Of a stretch of 64,000 nt of DNA, positions 42,485 to 52,586 are shown piece after piece. Origin of the DNA: JACKII01 sp965202745 (GTDB taxonomy: Bacteria; Pseudomonadota; Alphaproteobacteria; Bin95); assembly GCA_965202745.1 (NCBI GenBank), contig CBDBCB010000021.1, forward strand, positions 558,001-622,000, read 5' to 3'. Numbering within the stretch: the stretch's first letter is position 1; each line of letters opens with the position of its first letter. The notes beneath the pieces were generated by a model. That model worked only from the letters and a program-made list of their open reading frames with translations, had not been told where the DNA came from and did no database searches. The position numbers and the translations under genes are program-made.

Positions 42485-43720
42485 GTGAGCGACGTCTATA
42501 TCATCGGCAGCTACTCCACCACGTTTGGGCGCAAGCCGACGCAGGACCATCGCGCGCTGGCGCGGGAAGCAGTGACGGGTGCTTTTCGCGATGCCGGCTA
42601 TCCTGCGCACGCACCGGTCGATCAGGTCTATTTCGGCAACTCCCTGTTGCACGTCCAGGGCCAAACCATGATCCGCGGCCAGACCGTGCTCTTGCCGCTG
42701 ATGGAGGATGGCCTCCTGCCGGAGCGCTCACCGGTCGTCAATGTGGAGGGCGCATGCGCGACCGGCTCGCTCGCCCTGCACGGCGCGTGGAAGGACATTC
42801 TCTCCGGCGAAAGCGAGCTGGTGCTGGCGGTCGGCGTGGAGAAGCTCTACGACCCGAACGACCCAGCCGCCATGCTGAAGGAAATCGGCGGCGGCTTCGA
42901 TCGTTTCGACAAGCCGCGCTGGCTGGATGAATACCGCCAAGCAGTCGAGGTGTCCGGTGCCGAATGGGGACCAGGCGCAGACCGCCCGGTCGCGATGGAC
43001 ACCTACGGCGTGCAAGCTTCGCTGCACATGCACCAATACGGCACGATGCGGGAGCAGATTGCCATCGCCGCTGCCAAGAACCACCGCTTCGGTGCACTGA
43101 ACCCAAAGGCGCAGTACCGCTTTGAGATGACCGCGGAAGAGGCGTTGGCAGACCGCCAGGTCAGCGGGCCGCTGACCCGCGCCATGTGTGCGCCCATCGG
43201 CGACGGCGCTGCGGCAGCATTGCTTTGTTCTGCAAGCCTGCTGGCGCGCGCAGTGCGGGTGCGCACGTCGGCGGTTGCAGGCGGCAAGCACCGGGCGCTC
43301 GCGGAGCCAAGTCTCGCTCGCACCGCCGCCGACAAGGCCTACGAGAAGGCAGGCCTTGGGCCGGGGGGCGTGCATGTGGCCGAAATGCACGATGCCACCT
43401 CTTTCTGCGAGCTGTATCAGATGGAGATGCTGCGCTTCTGCGGCGAGGGCGAAGGCGGTCCGTTTGTTGCCACCGGCGTTACCGGAGCCGGCGGCAGGCT
43501 GCCGGTCAACACGTCTGGCGGTTTGGTCTCCAAAGGTCACCCGATTGCCGCAACCGGCCTCTCCCTGACGGACGAAATCGTCGCCCAACTGCGTGGCGAG
43601 GCGGGACCGCGGCAGGCCCAAGACGCCCGTATCGGATTGGTGCAAAATGGTGGCGACGTCATCGGGCTGGAGGAGGCTGTTTGTGCCGTCACCATCCTGG
43701 AGCGCGCAGGCGGGCGGTAA
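42485..43720 (+). CDS. Thiolase family protein (SCP2-thiolase type)
   Basis: 411 residues from a GTG start at 42485 (VSDVYIIGSYSTTFGRKPTQ); an ATG at 42464 is also in frame. Nucleophilic Cys in NVEGACATGSLAL, then MHDATSFCELYQME, VNTSGGLVSKGHPIAATG with the catalytic His, and LVQNGGDVIG at the position of the second-cysteine loop, without Cys, as in SCP2-type thiolases. It follows the acyl-CoA ligase by about 20 bp, so the pair probably acts on one acyl-CoA. Intact. Confidence 0.87.
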   Translation: MSDVYIIGSYSTTFGRKPTQDHRALAREAVTGAFRDAGYPAHAPVDQVYFGNSLLHVQGQTMIRGQTVLLPLMEDGLLPERSPVVNVEGACATGSLALHGAWKDILSGESELVLAVGVEKLYDPNDPAAMLKEIGGGFDRFDKPRWLDEYRQAVEVSGAEWGPGADRPVAMDTYGVQASLHMHQYGTMREQIAIAAAKNHRFGALNPKAQYRFEMTAEEALADRQVSGPLTRAMCAPIGDGAAAALLCSASLLARAVRVRTSAVAGGKHRALAEPSLARTAADKAYEKAGLGPGGVHVAEMHDATSFCELYQMEMLRFCGEGEGGPFVATGVTGAGGRLPVNTSGGLVSKGHPIAATGLSLTDEIVAQLRGEAGPRQAQDARIGLVQNGGDVIGLEEAVCAVTILERAGGR

Positions 43721-43864
43721 GGATTTCCGTTCGGAGCTAGCCCTCTTCGTTGCTTAGCTCTACTCCACCGGCAAACGCATTCGCTACCCCAGCCCCTTGA
43801 CTCCCCCGCCGCCCTATGGAACGTGCGGTCAACGCTTTTCTGCGCACCATAAGGAACATGCCCC

Positions 43865-45034
43865 GTGGCCAAAATCGCCGCTAATCTTTCCACCCTCGGC
43901 ACCGAAACCGCTTTTGAGGTGCTCGCCCGCGCAGGCCAGCTTGCGGCCCAGGGCAAGGACATCATCAATCTTGGCATCGGCCAGCCCGACTTCAAAACCC
44001 CGCCGCACATCGTCGAGGCCGCGATCAAGGCCATGCGCGACGGCCATCATGGCTACACGCCCGCGAACGGTATTCCGGCGCTGCGCGAAGCCGTCGTCGC
44101 CGACATTGCCAAGTGCCGCAATGTGGAGATCGACCCCGGTCAGGTCATGATCATGCCGGGCGGTAAGCCCACCATGTTCTTCGCCATCACGATGTTTGGC
44201 GAGCCGGGGGCGGAGATCATCTATCCGAACCCGGGCTTCCCGATCTACGAATCCATGATCCGTTACACCGGCGCGACCCCGGTGCCGATGCGCCTGCTCG
44301 AAGAGAACGGTTTTGCCTTCTCCGCTGACGAGGTGCTGGCCCAGATCACGCCGAACACCCGCCTGATGATCCTTAACTCCCCCGCCAACCCGACGGGCGG
44401 CGTTGTGCCGAAGGAAGAGTTCGACAAGCTGGTGGCGGGTCTGGAGAAGTGGCCGGACGTGGTCATCCTGGCGGACGAGATCTATGCCCGCATCCTCTAT
44501 GATGGCCGCGAGCACGTGACCCTGCTCAGCTACCCGGAAATCCGCGACCGGGTGATCCTGCTGGACGGCTGGTCCAAGACCTACGCCATGACCGGTTGGC
44601 GGCTCGGCTACAGCGTCTGGCCGAATGACTTATTCTACTATGCAGAGCGGCTGGCGGTGAACAACCACTCCTGTGTCAACGCTCCCACTCAGTTCGCGGG
44701 CATCGCCGCCCTGACCGGACCGCAGGACGCGGTGGACGAGATGTGCAAGGCGTTCGACAACCGCCGCCGTGTCATTGTCCGTGCCCTGAACCAGATCCCC
44801 GGCTTCCGCTGCGTGGAACCGGGCGGCGCCTTCTATGCCTTCCCCAATATTGAGGGCACGGGCATGAGCGCGAAGGAGCTTCAGAACAAAATGCTCAACG
44901 AGGCTGGCGTGGCCACCGTCGCCGGCACCAGCTTCGGCGCTTTGGGCGAAGGCTTCATCCGCTTCAGCTACGCCGCTAGCGTCGAAGACATCGAGCGCGC
45001 CTGCCAGAAGGTGCAGGCGATGCTGTCGGCCTGA
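43865..45034 (+). CDS. Pyridoxal phosphate-dependent aminotransferase, class I/II
   Basis: 389 residues from a GTG start at 43865 (VAKIAANLSTLGTETAFEVL). Fold type I landmarks: INLGIGQPDFKTPPHIVEA, the substrate-contacting HHGYTPANGIPALREA, NSPANPTGG, ILADEIYARILYDG (Asp to pyridine N) and the Schiff-base Lys in LDGWSKTYAMTGWRLGY, and the C-terminal Arg in GFIRFSYAAS. Closest to aspartate/aromatic aminotransferases; the exact substrate is undetermined. Intact. Confidence 0.9.
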   Translation: MAKIAANLSTLGTETAFEVLARAGQLAAQGKDIINLGIGQPDFKTPPHIVEAAIKAMRDGHHGYTPANGIPALREAVVADIAKCRNVEIDPGQVMIMPGGKPTMFFAITMFGEPGAEIIYPNPGFPIYESMIRYTGATPVPMRLLEENGFAFSADEVLAQITPNTRLMILNSPANPTGGVVPKEEFDKLVAGLEKWPDVVILADEIYARILYDGREHVTLLSYPEIRDRVILLDGWSKTYAMTGWRLGYSVWPNDLFYYAERLAVNNHSCVNAPTQFAGIAALTGPQDAVDEMCKAFDNRRRVIVRALNQIPGFRCVEPGGAFYAFPNIEGTGMSAKELQNKMLNEAGVATVAGTSFGALGEGFIRFSYAASVEDIERACQKVQAMLSA

Positions 45035-45048
45035 GGCAGCTTCAGCGC

Positions 45049-45966
45049 GTGACCTGTCCTGTATGCGGTAGTCCCTCCCGGTCGGTTCATGGCTTCGATG
45101 CGGCCGCGATCCGCCCGGCCCTGGCCCGGGAGTTCTCCCAGGCTGTGCCGGAGGCTTTGGCTTTCGCGGACTATGACATCCGCGAGTGCCTGGCCTGCCG
45201 TTTGGGCTTTGCCGATCCCATGCTGCCGGGTGACCAGGTCTTCTATGACTGGATCACGGCGGCGGAGGGCTACACCGCGCGCAGCCGCTGGGAATGGGGT
45301 GTGATGCTTGACCTGCTGTCCGCGCGTTCCGGTGAAACCTCGCTGCTGGAATTGGGCTGTGGCACTGGCCTGTTTCTGGAGAAGGCAGCAAAGTTGCCGT
45401 CTGTGACCGCCACGGGCATCGATAACAGCGCGACCTCCGTTGCTGCCGCCCAGGCCAAAGGCCTGATCGTGCGGCTGGAAATGGTCGAGGATACGATCCA
45501 GCGCGGTGAGAAGTACGATGTTGTCGTGCTTAGCCATATTCTGGAGCACGTCGCCGACCCGGTGGGCTTGATGGAGCAGGTCAAGGCTGTGCTGACCGAT
45601 GGCGGCCAGATCATGTGCAGCCTGCCCTATTCCCCGATGTCGCGGGAATTTCCGGCGCTCGGCGTCTGGGACCCGATGAACCTGCCGCCGCATCACCTTA
45701 CCCGCTGGAATGACACCTCATTTGCGGCCCTTGCAGTGCGTTTGGGCATGAGGGTGCACCTGCACTCGCCCAAGCCAAAGCCTGTGCCGAAGCGTGCTTT
45801 GCAGATAAACGCAAAGGCGAGTGGTGCGCCCGCAAGCCTGTTTGGCCGATGGTGGAGCGTGGTCAAAAACCCCGGCGGCTTCGCAGATATCTATCGCACC
45901 CTCTGCGCGCGTGACCGGATTGCGTGCCGGCGTGCAGGCGATGTGGTGCTGGCGGTTTTCCGTTAG
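45049..45966 (+). CDS. Class I SAM-dependent methyltransferase with N-terminal zinc-ribbon
   Basis: 305 residues, GTG start at 45049, 12 bp after the aminotransferase stop. The N-terminus carries CPVCG and CLACRLGF, a likely zinc-binding ribbon as seen in sugar or natural-product C-methyltransferases. Motif I is LLELGCGTGLFLEKA, followed by acidic GIDNS and VVVLSHILEHVADPVGLM. The C-terminal region is LNLPPHHLTRW-like (MNLPPHHLTRWNDTSFAALA). Substrate unknown. The gene end touches a palindromic repeat cut by IS256 copy 2. Confidence 0.82.
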   Translation: MTCPVCGSPSRSVHGFDAAAIRPALAREFSQAVPEALAFADYDIRECLACRLGFADPMLPGDQVFYDWITAAEGYTARSRWEWGVMLDLLSARSGETSLLELGCGTGLFLEKAAKLPSVTATGIDNSATSVAAAQAKGLIVRLEMVEDTIQRGEKYDVVVLSHILEHVADPVGLMEQVKAVLTDGGQIMCSLPYSPMSREFPALGVWDPMNLPPHHLTRWNDTSFAALAVRLGMRVHLHSPKPKPVPKRALQINAKASGAPASLFGRWWSVVKNPGGFADIYRTLCARDRIACRRAGDVVLAVFR

Positions 45967-46013
45967 AGCAACGCCCAATCAAATTGTATCGCTTTCGCGA
46001 TTATCCCCTGCCG
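45964..46013. repeat. Palindromic intergenic repeat, copy A (cut by IS256)
   Basis: Shares TAGAGCA, a CGCTTTCGCGAT core and TGCCGG with the inverse of copy B. It is interrupted at 46014 by the IS256 end, so only half of the roughly 110-bp element remains. Confidence 0.7.
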
Positions 46014-47385
46014 GAGCTATGGCGAAAGTTGGTGACGGCTTGATCAGGCGGCGTTTTGCATTTGTTTGATCCCGTCGATGAATGCAATGCCCTGGATTAT
46101 CCCAGGCATGCGATTTGCGCCGTCGCGCTTTCGCCATTTGCCCTGCGCTGACATCAGGAGCCTGACCGCCATGGCGAGGGCGGTCTTTCGGCTCAGACAG
46201 CCTTTGGTTTTACCTGTCCGGTGACACACCGTCGCGAAGGCGCTTTCGATGGGATGGGTGGTTCTGATGTGTTTCCACTGTTCTGCCGGGAAATCATAGA
46301 AGGCCAGCAGCACGTCACGGTCTTTGATCCATTTGGCTACCGCTTGTTCGTCTTTCACGCCGTAGGTCTCGATGAAGAAATCGCAGGCCGCCATGGCTTC
46401 GGCCTTCGTCTCTGCCTGCCAGATGTCGTGCAGGGGGCCTTTGGCTTTCGCTTGCACCGATTGGGGCATTGCCTTCAGCCCATTGCCGGTTTTATGGAAC
46501 CAGCAGCGCTGTTCTGCGGTCGCGCCGAAGACCGCGCGAAGGGCGGCCCAGAAGCCCAGTGCACCGTCGCCTACCGCTAGATCGGGCGCGTGATTGAGGC
46601 CGCGCCGCTTGAGGTCGAGCAGGAGCGCGCGCCAGCTTTGGGTCCTTTCGCGATAGCCGTCGGTCAGCCCCAGTATCTCCTTTCGGCCCCATTCATCCGC
46701 GCCGATCAGCACCAGAACACATTGCTTTTCTTCCATCCTTGGCTGGAAATAGACGCCATCCGCCCAGACATAGACGATGCGCCGGGCGCTGAGATCGCGC
46801 TTCTGCCAGCGGTCGTACTCCTCCCACCAATTGGACTTCAGCCGCGAGATGGTGGGGGACGACAGGCCCGCCGCGTTCGGCCCGAGCAGCGCGGCCAAGG
46901 CCGCCTGAAAATCGCCCGTGGAAATGCCGTTGAGGGAAAGCCAGGGCAGCAAGTCCTCGACGGACTTCGCCTTGCGCAGATACGGTGGCAGGATCGAAGA
47001 AGAGAACCGACCCTTCTCAGCCTGCCGATCACGATCCCGCCCGCGTGGCCCTTTCACGGGCACTGGGCCAATCCCGGTCATTCCCTCTCGTTCTGGCAGG
47101 TGAGCGTGACGAACGACCCGCGCGGGCCCCTCGGACGTCGTCTCATTGGAAAATGGCGCAAGCCATGCGCTCCACTCAGCTTCAAGCGCTTGCTCGATCA
47201 ACTGCCGCGCCCCGGAACGGATCAAATCCGTCAGCGGATCGGCGGAAAATCCCTTGGGATGGGGCAACGCGGTGATGGTATCTCTCGTCATGGGGCATAG
47301 CCTTTTCTCAGCGAGAATTGCGGCGCGGGAACAACGCCATGATATGCCGCCCCTCAGGAAAATCACCAACTGTCAGCTGTTTCTC
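46014..47385 (-). mobile_element. IS256-family insertion sequence, copy 2 (inverted)
   Basis: 1372 bp, nearly identical to copy 1 with one base missing in the terminal repeat at the 3' end of the transposase. The 9-bp flanks do not match (CCCCTGCCG left, ATTACAAAC right), so there is no target duplication. It is inserted in a palindromic repeat on the left and abuts the start of a hydrolase pseudogene on the right. Confidence 0.92.
46044..47291 (-). CDS. IS256-family transposase
   Basis: 415 residues, same start logic as copy 1 (MTRDTITALPHP at 47291). Same likely DDE residues in VWADGVYF, AVGDGALGFW and THPIESAF. Differences seen from copy 1: Asn for Asp in LKSNWWEEYD and Thr for Ile in LGLTDGYRE. 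Intact and presumably active. Confidence 0.9.
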   Translation of the reverse strand: MTRDTITALPHPKGFSADPLTDLIRSGARQLIEQALEAEWSAWLAPFSNETTSEGPARVVRHAHLPEREGMTGIGPVPVKGPRGRDRDRQAEKGRFSSSILPPYLRKAKSVEDLLPWLSLNGISTGDFQAALAALLGPNAAGLSSPTISRLKSNWWEEYDRWQKRDLSARRIVYVWADGVYFQPRMEEKQCVLVLIGADEWGRKEILGLTDGYRERTQSWRALLLDLKRRGLNHAPDLAVGDGALGFWAALRAVFGATAEQRCWFHKTGNGLKAMPQSVQAKAKGPLHDIWQAETKAEAMAACDFFIETYGVKDEQAVAKWIKDRDVLLAFYDFPAEQWKHIRTTHPIESAFATVCHRTGKTKGCLSRKTALAMAVRLLMSAQGKWRKRDGANRMPGIIQGIAFIDGIKQMQNAA

Positions 47386-47396
47386 ATTACAAACCC

Positions 47397-48229
47397 ATGC
47401 AGCAGCACTATCTCCAGTACCACCTGTACGGCCAGCACTATACTGTCGGCTATCGCACGCATGGGGAGGCGTCCAACCCGAATGTGCTGGTCTGTGTGCA
47501 TGGGGTCAGCCGCAACGCGCGTGATTTCGATATCATCGGCGAGGTGCTTTCAGACACCTATTATGTGATCGCGCTGGATATGCCTGGCCGCGGGCAGAAC
47601 GACTGGCTGGACGACAAAAGCCTCTATGGCTACCCGCTGTACGAGACGGTGGCGGGTGAGATCATCGCCATGACGGAAGCCCCGTATGTGGACTGGCTCG
47701 GCACCTCCATGGGTGGTCATATCGGGATGCGGCTGGCAGCGATGGAGAACTCGCCGATCCGCAAACTGGTGCTGAATGATATCGGCCTCTTCGTCCCGGC
47801 GGCCGGCCGCCGGGACAATGGCGCGAGTTTCGGCTTGGACAACCGCTTTGCCAGCGAGGAGAGGGTATTGCATGGGTGCGGGAGAACCGCACGGCCTTTG
47901 GTCCCTTTACCGATGCGGACTGGCTGAAATTCGGGCGGGACTCGCTGCGCCGTATTTCGGACGAGGAATGGGGCCTGGACTACGACCCGGGCTTGGCCCA
48001 GGCCCGTGCCGATGGTGACACGGATACCTGGGATCAGTGGGAGAAGATCGCCTGTCCGGTGGTGGAAATCTGGGGACTGGATTCAAAGCTGCTGACGGCG
48101 GAGACCATCCAGCGCATGAAGACCACTGGACCCAAGGCAGAGGTCTATGAGGTGACCGGGGCCGGGCACTGTCCTGGCCTGACCGATGACCGGCAGATCG
48201 GCGTAATCCGCGAGTTCCTGGCCAGATAG
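47397..48229 (+). pseudogene. Alpha/beta hydrolase, frameshifted
   Basis: Begins MQQHYLQYHLYGQHYTVGYR 11 bp after the IS256 end. VCVHGVSRNARDFDIIGEVL, ALDMPGRGQNDW and the nucleophile elbow LGTSMGGHIGMRLA are followed by LNDIGLFVPAAG. A frameshift near 47868 moves the cap and C-terminus (WVRENRTAFGPFTDADWLKF, VVEIWGLDSKLL, VTGAGHCPGL with the catalytic His) to another frame ending at 48229. A single small indel is the only lesion. The promoter may also have been displaced by the insertion. Confidence 0.85.
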
Positions 48230-48304
48230 GGTGATGGGCAGACTTCCGGGCGGGGCCGTGCTCTGCCATAGTGGTGGTGCCCGGCAGGATGGAGCCTTAA
48301 ATTC

Positions 48305-49468
48305 ATGGCTGATGGCGGCGACGAACCCGTTGCATTGAAGATCGTAAACCGGCTGGCTGATTTGGACGCGGCGGCCTGGGACGCTTGTGCCGGGCCGGAC
48401 AATCCCTTTGTCAGTCATGCTTTTCTGTCGGTCTTGGAGGACTCAGGCTCTGCGGTCGAGGACGAGGGCTGGGGGCCGACGCACTTGATCCTGGAGGATG
48501 AGGCCGGGCGCGTGGTCGGCGCGGTCGCGGCCTATCTGAAGGCGCACAGCCAGGGCGAGTATGTCTTTGACCACGGTTGGGCCCATGCGCTGGAGAATGC
48601 GGGCGGCAAATACTATCCAAAGCTGGTGGCGGGCGTGCCATTCTCACCTGTGCCGGGACCGCGGCTGCTGATCCATCCGGACGCGGACCAGGCGCGTGTA
48701 ACGGGCACCTTGGCGGCGGGACTGGTGAAGCTCTGTGAGGTACATGAAGCATCGTCTGTTCACGTAAATTTTCTGCCTCATGATCAGTGGGAGGCGCTGG
48801 CCGAACATGGTTTTTTGCAGCGCCAGGGCCAGCAGTTCCACTGGGTGAATGACGGGTACGAGACCTTCGACGACTTCCTGCAGGCGCTTTCCAGCCGCAA
48901 GCGCAAAAACATCCGCAAGGAACGGCAGGCGGTGGTGGATGCGGGGGTCACGATCCGCCGGCTGACGGGCGATGACCTGAAGCCGGAGCATTGGGATGCT
49001 TTCTACCGCTTTTACCGCTCCACGACCGACCGGAAATGGGGCTGGGATTACCTGAAACGTGACTTTTTCGACCTGCTCCAGGCGCGGATGCGCGACCGGG
49101 TGGTGCTGGTGTTCTGCGAATATGAGGGCCAGCCGGTGGCGGGCGCGTTGAATCTGGCAGGTACCGAAACGCTGTTCGGACGCAATTGGGGCGCGTTGGC
49201 GCGGTTCAAAAACCTGCACTTCGAGGCCTGCTACTACCAAGCCATCGAGCACGCGATCGAACACGGCCTGCAACGGGTAGAGGCGGGCGCGCAGGGACAG
49301 CACAAGATCCAGCGCGGTTACCTGCCGGCAGCAACCTATAGCGCACACTATATCGCGCATCCGGGGTTCCGGCGGGCGGTGGCAGACTTCCTGCGGCGCG
49401 AGCGCGAAGCGGTGGACGAGGATATCGAAATCCTGATGGAATATTCGCCGTTCAAGAAGAGCGGGTAG
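48305..49468 (+). CDS. GNAT-superfamily acyltransferase (PF04339/FemAB-like)
   Basis: 387 residues. N-terminal HAFLSVLEDSGSAVEDEGWG and FDHGWAHALENAGGKYYPKL, then TFDDFLQALSSRKRKNIRKE and terminal AGAQGQHKIQRGYLPAATYS are the signatures of the DUF482 family of GNAT-like proteins once described as peptidogalycan biosynthesis proteins. Structure suggests two GNAT folds in tandem, as in FemABX. Substrate unknown. Start at 48305. Intact; followed by a palindromic repeat that may end transcription. Confidence 0.85.
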   Translation: MADGGDEPVALKIVNRLADLDAAAWDACAGPDNPFVSHAFLSVLEDSGSAVEDEGWGPTHLILEDEAGRVVGAVAAYLKAHSQGEYVFDHGWAHALENAGGKYYPKLVAGVPFSPVPGPRLLIHPDADQARVTGTLAAGLVKLCEVHEASSVHVNFLPHDQWEALAEHGFLQRQGQQFHWVNDGYETFDDFLQALSSRKRKNIRKERQAVVDAGVTIRRLTGDDLKPEHWDAFYRFYRSTTDRKWGWDYLKRDFFDLLQARMRDRVVLVFCEYEGQPVAGALNLAGTETLFGRNWGALARFKNLHFEACYYQAIEHAIEHGLQRVEAGAQGQHKIQRGYLPAATYSAHYIAHPGFRRAVADFLRREREAVDEDIEILMEYSPFKKSG

Positions 49469-49571
49469 AGCATCGCCGGCTCAAATCGAATCTGCTCGAA
49501 ATCTTTAATTTAGAGCATCTTACCCGGCAAATTGATCGCGAAAGCGACTCAATTTAAACCGGTGATGCTCA
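49466..49571. repeat. Palindromic intergenic repeat, copy B
   Basis: 106 bp between convergent genes. The outer arms TAGAGCATCGCCGG and CCGGTGATGCTCA are inverted copies, the inside holds a GATCGCGAAAGCGA hairpin, and AGAGCAT recurs internally. It starts in the stop codon of the GNAT gene and ends just before the cyclase-AAA pseudogene. Confidence 0.8.
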
Positions 49572-49588
49572 TGCGGCCCGATTGCTTG

Positions 49589-52552
49589 TCAGGTCCGGGC
49601 GATCTCTCCCAACGCGGCGATACCGGTACCGACATCCATCTCAGTGAAGGCCTTGCGCACCTCGGCGAGAGCGGTCTCCGCTTCGTTGCTGCGACCCTGG
49701 TGGAGCAGCAACTTGGCGAGAGAGATGTGGGTCCAGGCAGCATCATACCAACATTCACGGCCTTGCTGCAGGGCTAGCGCTTCCTGAAGAGCGCCTTCCG
49801 CGCGGACGTCATCGATGGCTGGTTTGCCGCGCATCAGATCCAACTGGGCGCGATAGACTTTGAATGCGCCGAAGTGAAAGCTGGTGCCGATCTGGTCAGC
49901 CAGAGCCAAGCACCGGTCCAGGTCCATCTCTGCTGCCGCCAGTTCGTTGGCTTGCAGCAGCGCCTGTCCGCGCCAACCATGGGCGACATATACCCGGAAC
50001 AGGTCATTGGCCTCGTGAGACAGGGTGATGGCGTCTTCAAAATCCGGCGCGGCCTCTTCAATTCAGCTCCACCATCCCAGTATTACGCCACGGTTGAAGC
50101 TGCAGGCAGCTTTGGTTGGCAGATTGCCGATACTTTCAGCCAGCCGGACGGCCTCATTGGCGCTGGCCGATGCCTTGCCGAATTCCCCGCTCATGCCATA
50201 GCTGAAGGCCAGGACGCTGATGATCTCCGCCTGCTCGTAAGATTGCGTTGCGTCCAGAATAGCGGCCTCGAAATCGCCCAACCCGTAGTGCAGCCAGCCG
50301 GTGCGGAAATCGACCTCGGCTACCAAAGTAGCGTCACCCAGGGTTTCAACGGCCTCCCGGATGGCAGAGAAGTCTCCCAGGTCACCGTGAATGGCGGCCT
50401 TCTCGCCCGGTACGCCGGCGCGCCGCACCAGGGCCTCTGCTTCCATGCGTAAGCCATAGTCCAGCTCAGCCGCGGCATCGGCGGCTTCTGTGAAGCGCAC
50501 CCGCGCCTCCGTATGGGCATAGCGGGCCAGCGCGCGCTCGCCCGCCTGCATGGCATACGGATAGGCGGCGGCGAATTCGCCGGCCTCCCGCCAATGGTGC
50601 GACAGCATCTCCGGTGTGCGTTCGACAGTGTCGGGCCGGATGCGTTCGATGGCTTCGGCAGCCAGGCGGTGCAGCATCTGGCGGCGGCCGCGCAGCATGC
50701 TGGTATAGGCGGTCTCCTGCAGCAAAGTGTGCCGGAAAATATAGGTTTCGTTCGGCGGCTGTCCGCAGACGTTGACCAGTTCCGCGTTTATCAGTTCTGC
50801 GAGTGATCGCTCCATCTGGCGGGCATCCATACCCATCATGGCCTGCAGGGTATCGACGGCGAAGCTGCGCCCGAGTACAGCGGCATGCTGCACGGTTTCC
50901 TTTACCGGTCCTAAGCGGTCCAGCCTTGCCATCAGAGAGTCCTGCAGTGTCTCCGGCACGGCGAGGTCGGGAATAGACGCGGCGCTCTCACCCTGTTGAA
51001 GCTGGTCCAGGATGCCGGATTCCAGTACCGACTTTGTGATCTCTTCCACGAAGAGCGGGACACCGTCGGATTTCTCCCAAATTTGTGTTTGGAGGGCCGG
51101 CGGCAGCGGCTCGCCGACAACGCGGGCCATCAGCGACTCGGCATTGGCCCGGTTAAGCCGACCCAGCCGCAGGCGCGTGACCGGTGCATCCTTCAATGAT
51201 GCGGGCTCCAGTCCCTGGCGATGGCTGACGATGAGCAAATGAGGCAGGCCGGGTGTTTGCTCGATCTGCTCTCGCAGCATTTCCTCGGAACTGGGATCGA
51301 TCCAGTGGGCATCCTCTACGATGGTCAAAACCGACCCGGCAGCGCATATAGCTTTTAACTGGTGTGTCGCCAGGGCGAGGACCGCTGCTTTCCGGTCTTC
51401 TGGCCGAAGGTCCAGGCGGGGGTAGTGGTGGTCGGTGGGGACGCCGCAGATGAAGCCGATCAGTGGCACGGCTTCCCACAGCTGAGTGCCAGGCGCGACA
51501 AGCGATTCCAGTTTTTCGATCTTTTGATTAGTTGTATCAGCGCGTTGTAGGCCGGCAGCGCGCGCCAACTGGCTCGCCAAAACCTGAAAGGCCGAGTTGG
51601 AATAAAAGGGCGAGCACTCATAGACCAGCAGGGAAGAGGCCTTTTCCGCCAACGCCCGGCGCAAGCCCTGGATCAGATGCGATTTGCCGACACCCGGCTC
51701 GCCGGACACAAGCACAGTGTGGCCCTGGCCGGCTTCCGCTGGCTGCCATAGGTCCAGCAAGCTTTCGATTTCCTGCTCCCTGCCGACAGGGGGCGGAGCA
51801 TCGGAAAGCGCAGCGGCTGGCGTTTTCCGCTTCGTTCTCGACCTTGTAAGCGCGGACCGCTTCGCTGAACCCTTTCAGATCCTGGGGGCCCATGTCCGAC
51901 AGTTCTAACAGGTTACCGAGCAGGCGGCGGCTGTTGTGGCTGATAACGATCTCGTCCGGCACTGCCAGTCCCTGCAGGCGCGCTGCCCGGTTGAGGGTAT
52001 CGCCGACGGCAGAATCGGCCTCGGCATTTCCTTGTGCAATGAAATCGCCAATTACCGTCAGGCCGGTATCGATGCCGATGCGGGCGGAGAGTTTGGCCCG
52101 GCATTTCCCGCCCAGTTTTTGCACCGCCGCTCTGAGGCCGAGAGCAGCGCGCGCCGCCCGCTCTGCCTCGCCTTCCAGTGCCTGGGGATAGCCAAAATAG
52201 GCCAGCACGCCGTCGCCTCTACCAGCCGGGCGACATAGCCGCCGAAGCTTTCAATGACGTTGCTACAGGCAGCGTGGTAGTCGGCGATCAATTCGAACAT
52301 GTCTTCGGGATCGTCCGCCGCCGCCGTCATGGCGGTGGAGCCGACCATATCGCAGAACAGCACGGTTACCTGGCGGCGCTCGCCAGCCGGAAGATCGGAG
52401 GGGGAGGAAGGGGCGGATTTTGGCGCTTCGGTATCAGTTTCGGCGCGCAAAGCGGCAATCGCCTTGAGCAGGCGTTTGCGATGACCAAAGGATACTGAAA
52501 GCTCGCGCAGGTCGTCCTCGTTCAGGTCGACCAGCACTTCCAGATCAATGGG
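49589..52552 (-). pseudogene. SAM domain-nucleotide cyclase-AAA-TPR signalling protein, multiply broken
   Basis: Reconstructed order: partial SAM-type domain (LVDLNEDDLRELSVSFGHRK) whose N-terminus is missing at 52552; class III nucleotide cyclase domain (RRQVTVLFCDMVGSTAMTA, then ARIGIDTGLTVIGD after a frameshift near 52200); after another frameshift near 51790 a P-loop ATPase (VLVSGEPGVGKSHLIQGL with Walker B VLTIVEDAHWID); then TPR-like helices. An in-frame TGA at 50063-50065 (ILGWWS*IEEAAPDFED, probably CGA before) precedes the last 158 codons. This architecture is common in bacterial cyclase-regulators. Four lesions. Confidence 0.87.
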
Positions 52553-52586
52553 CTAGTTTATACGATAAGTTAAGGGAGGATACAGA

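Noticed and set aside
46005..47394. Target duplication of IS256 copy 2
   Set aside because: CCCCTGCCG and ATTACAAAC share no alignment at 8 or 9 bp, and shifting the element ends by a few bases does not help.
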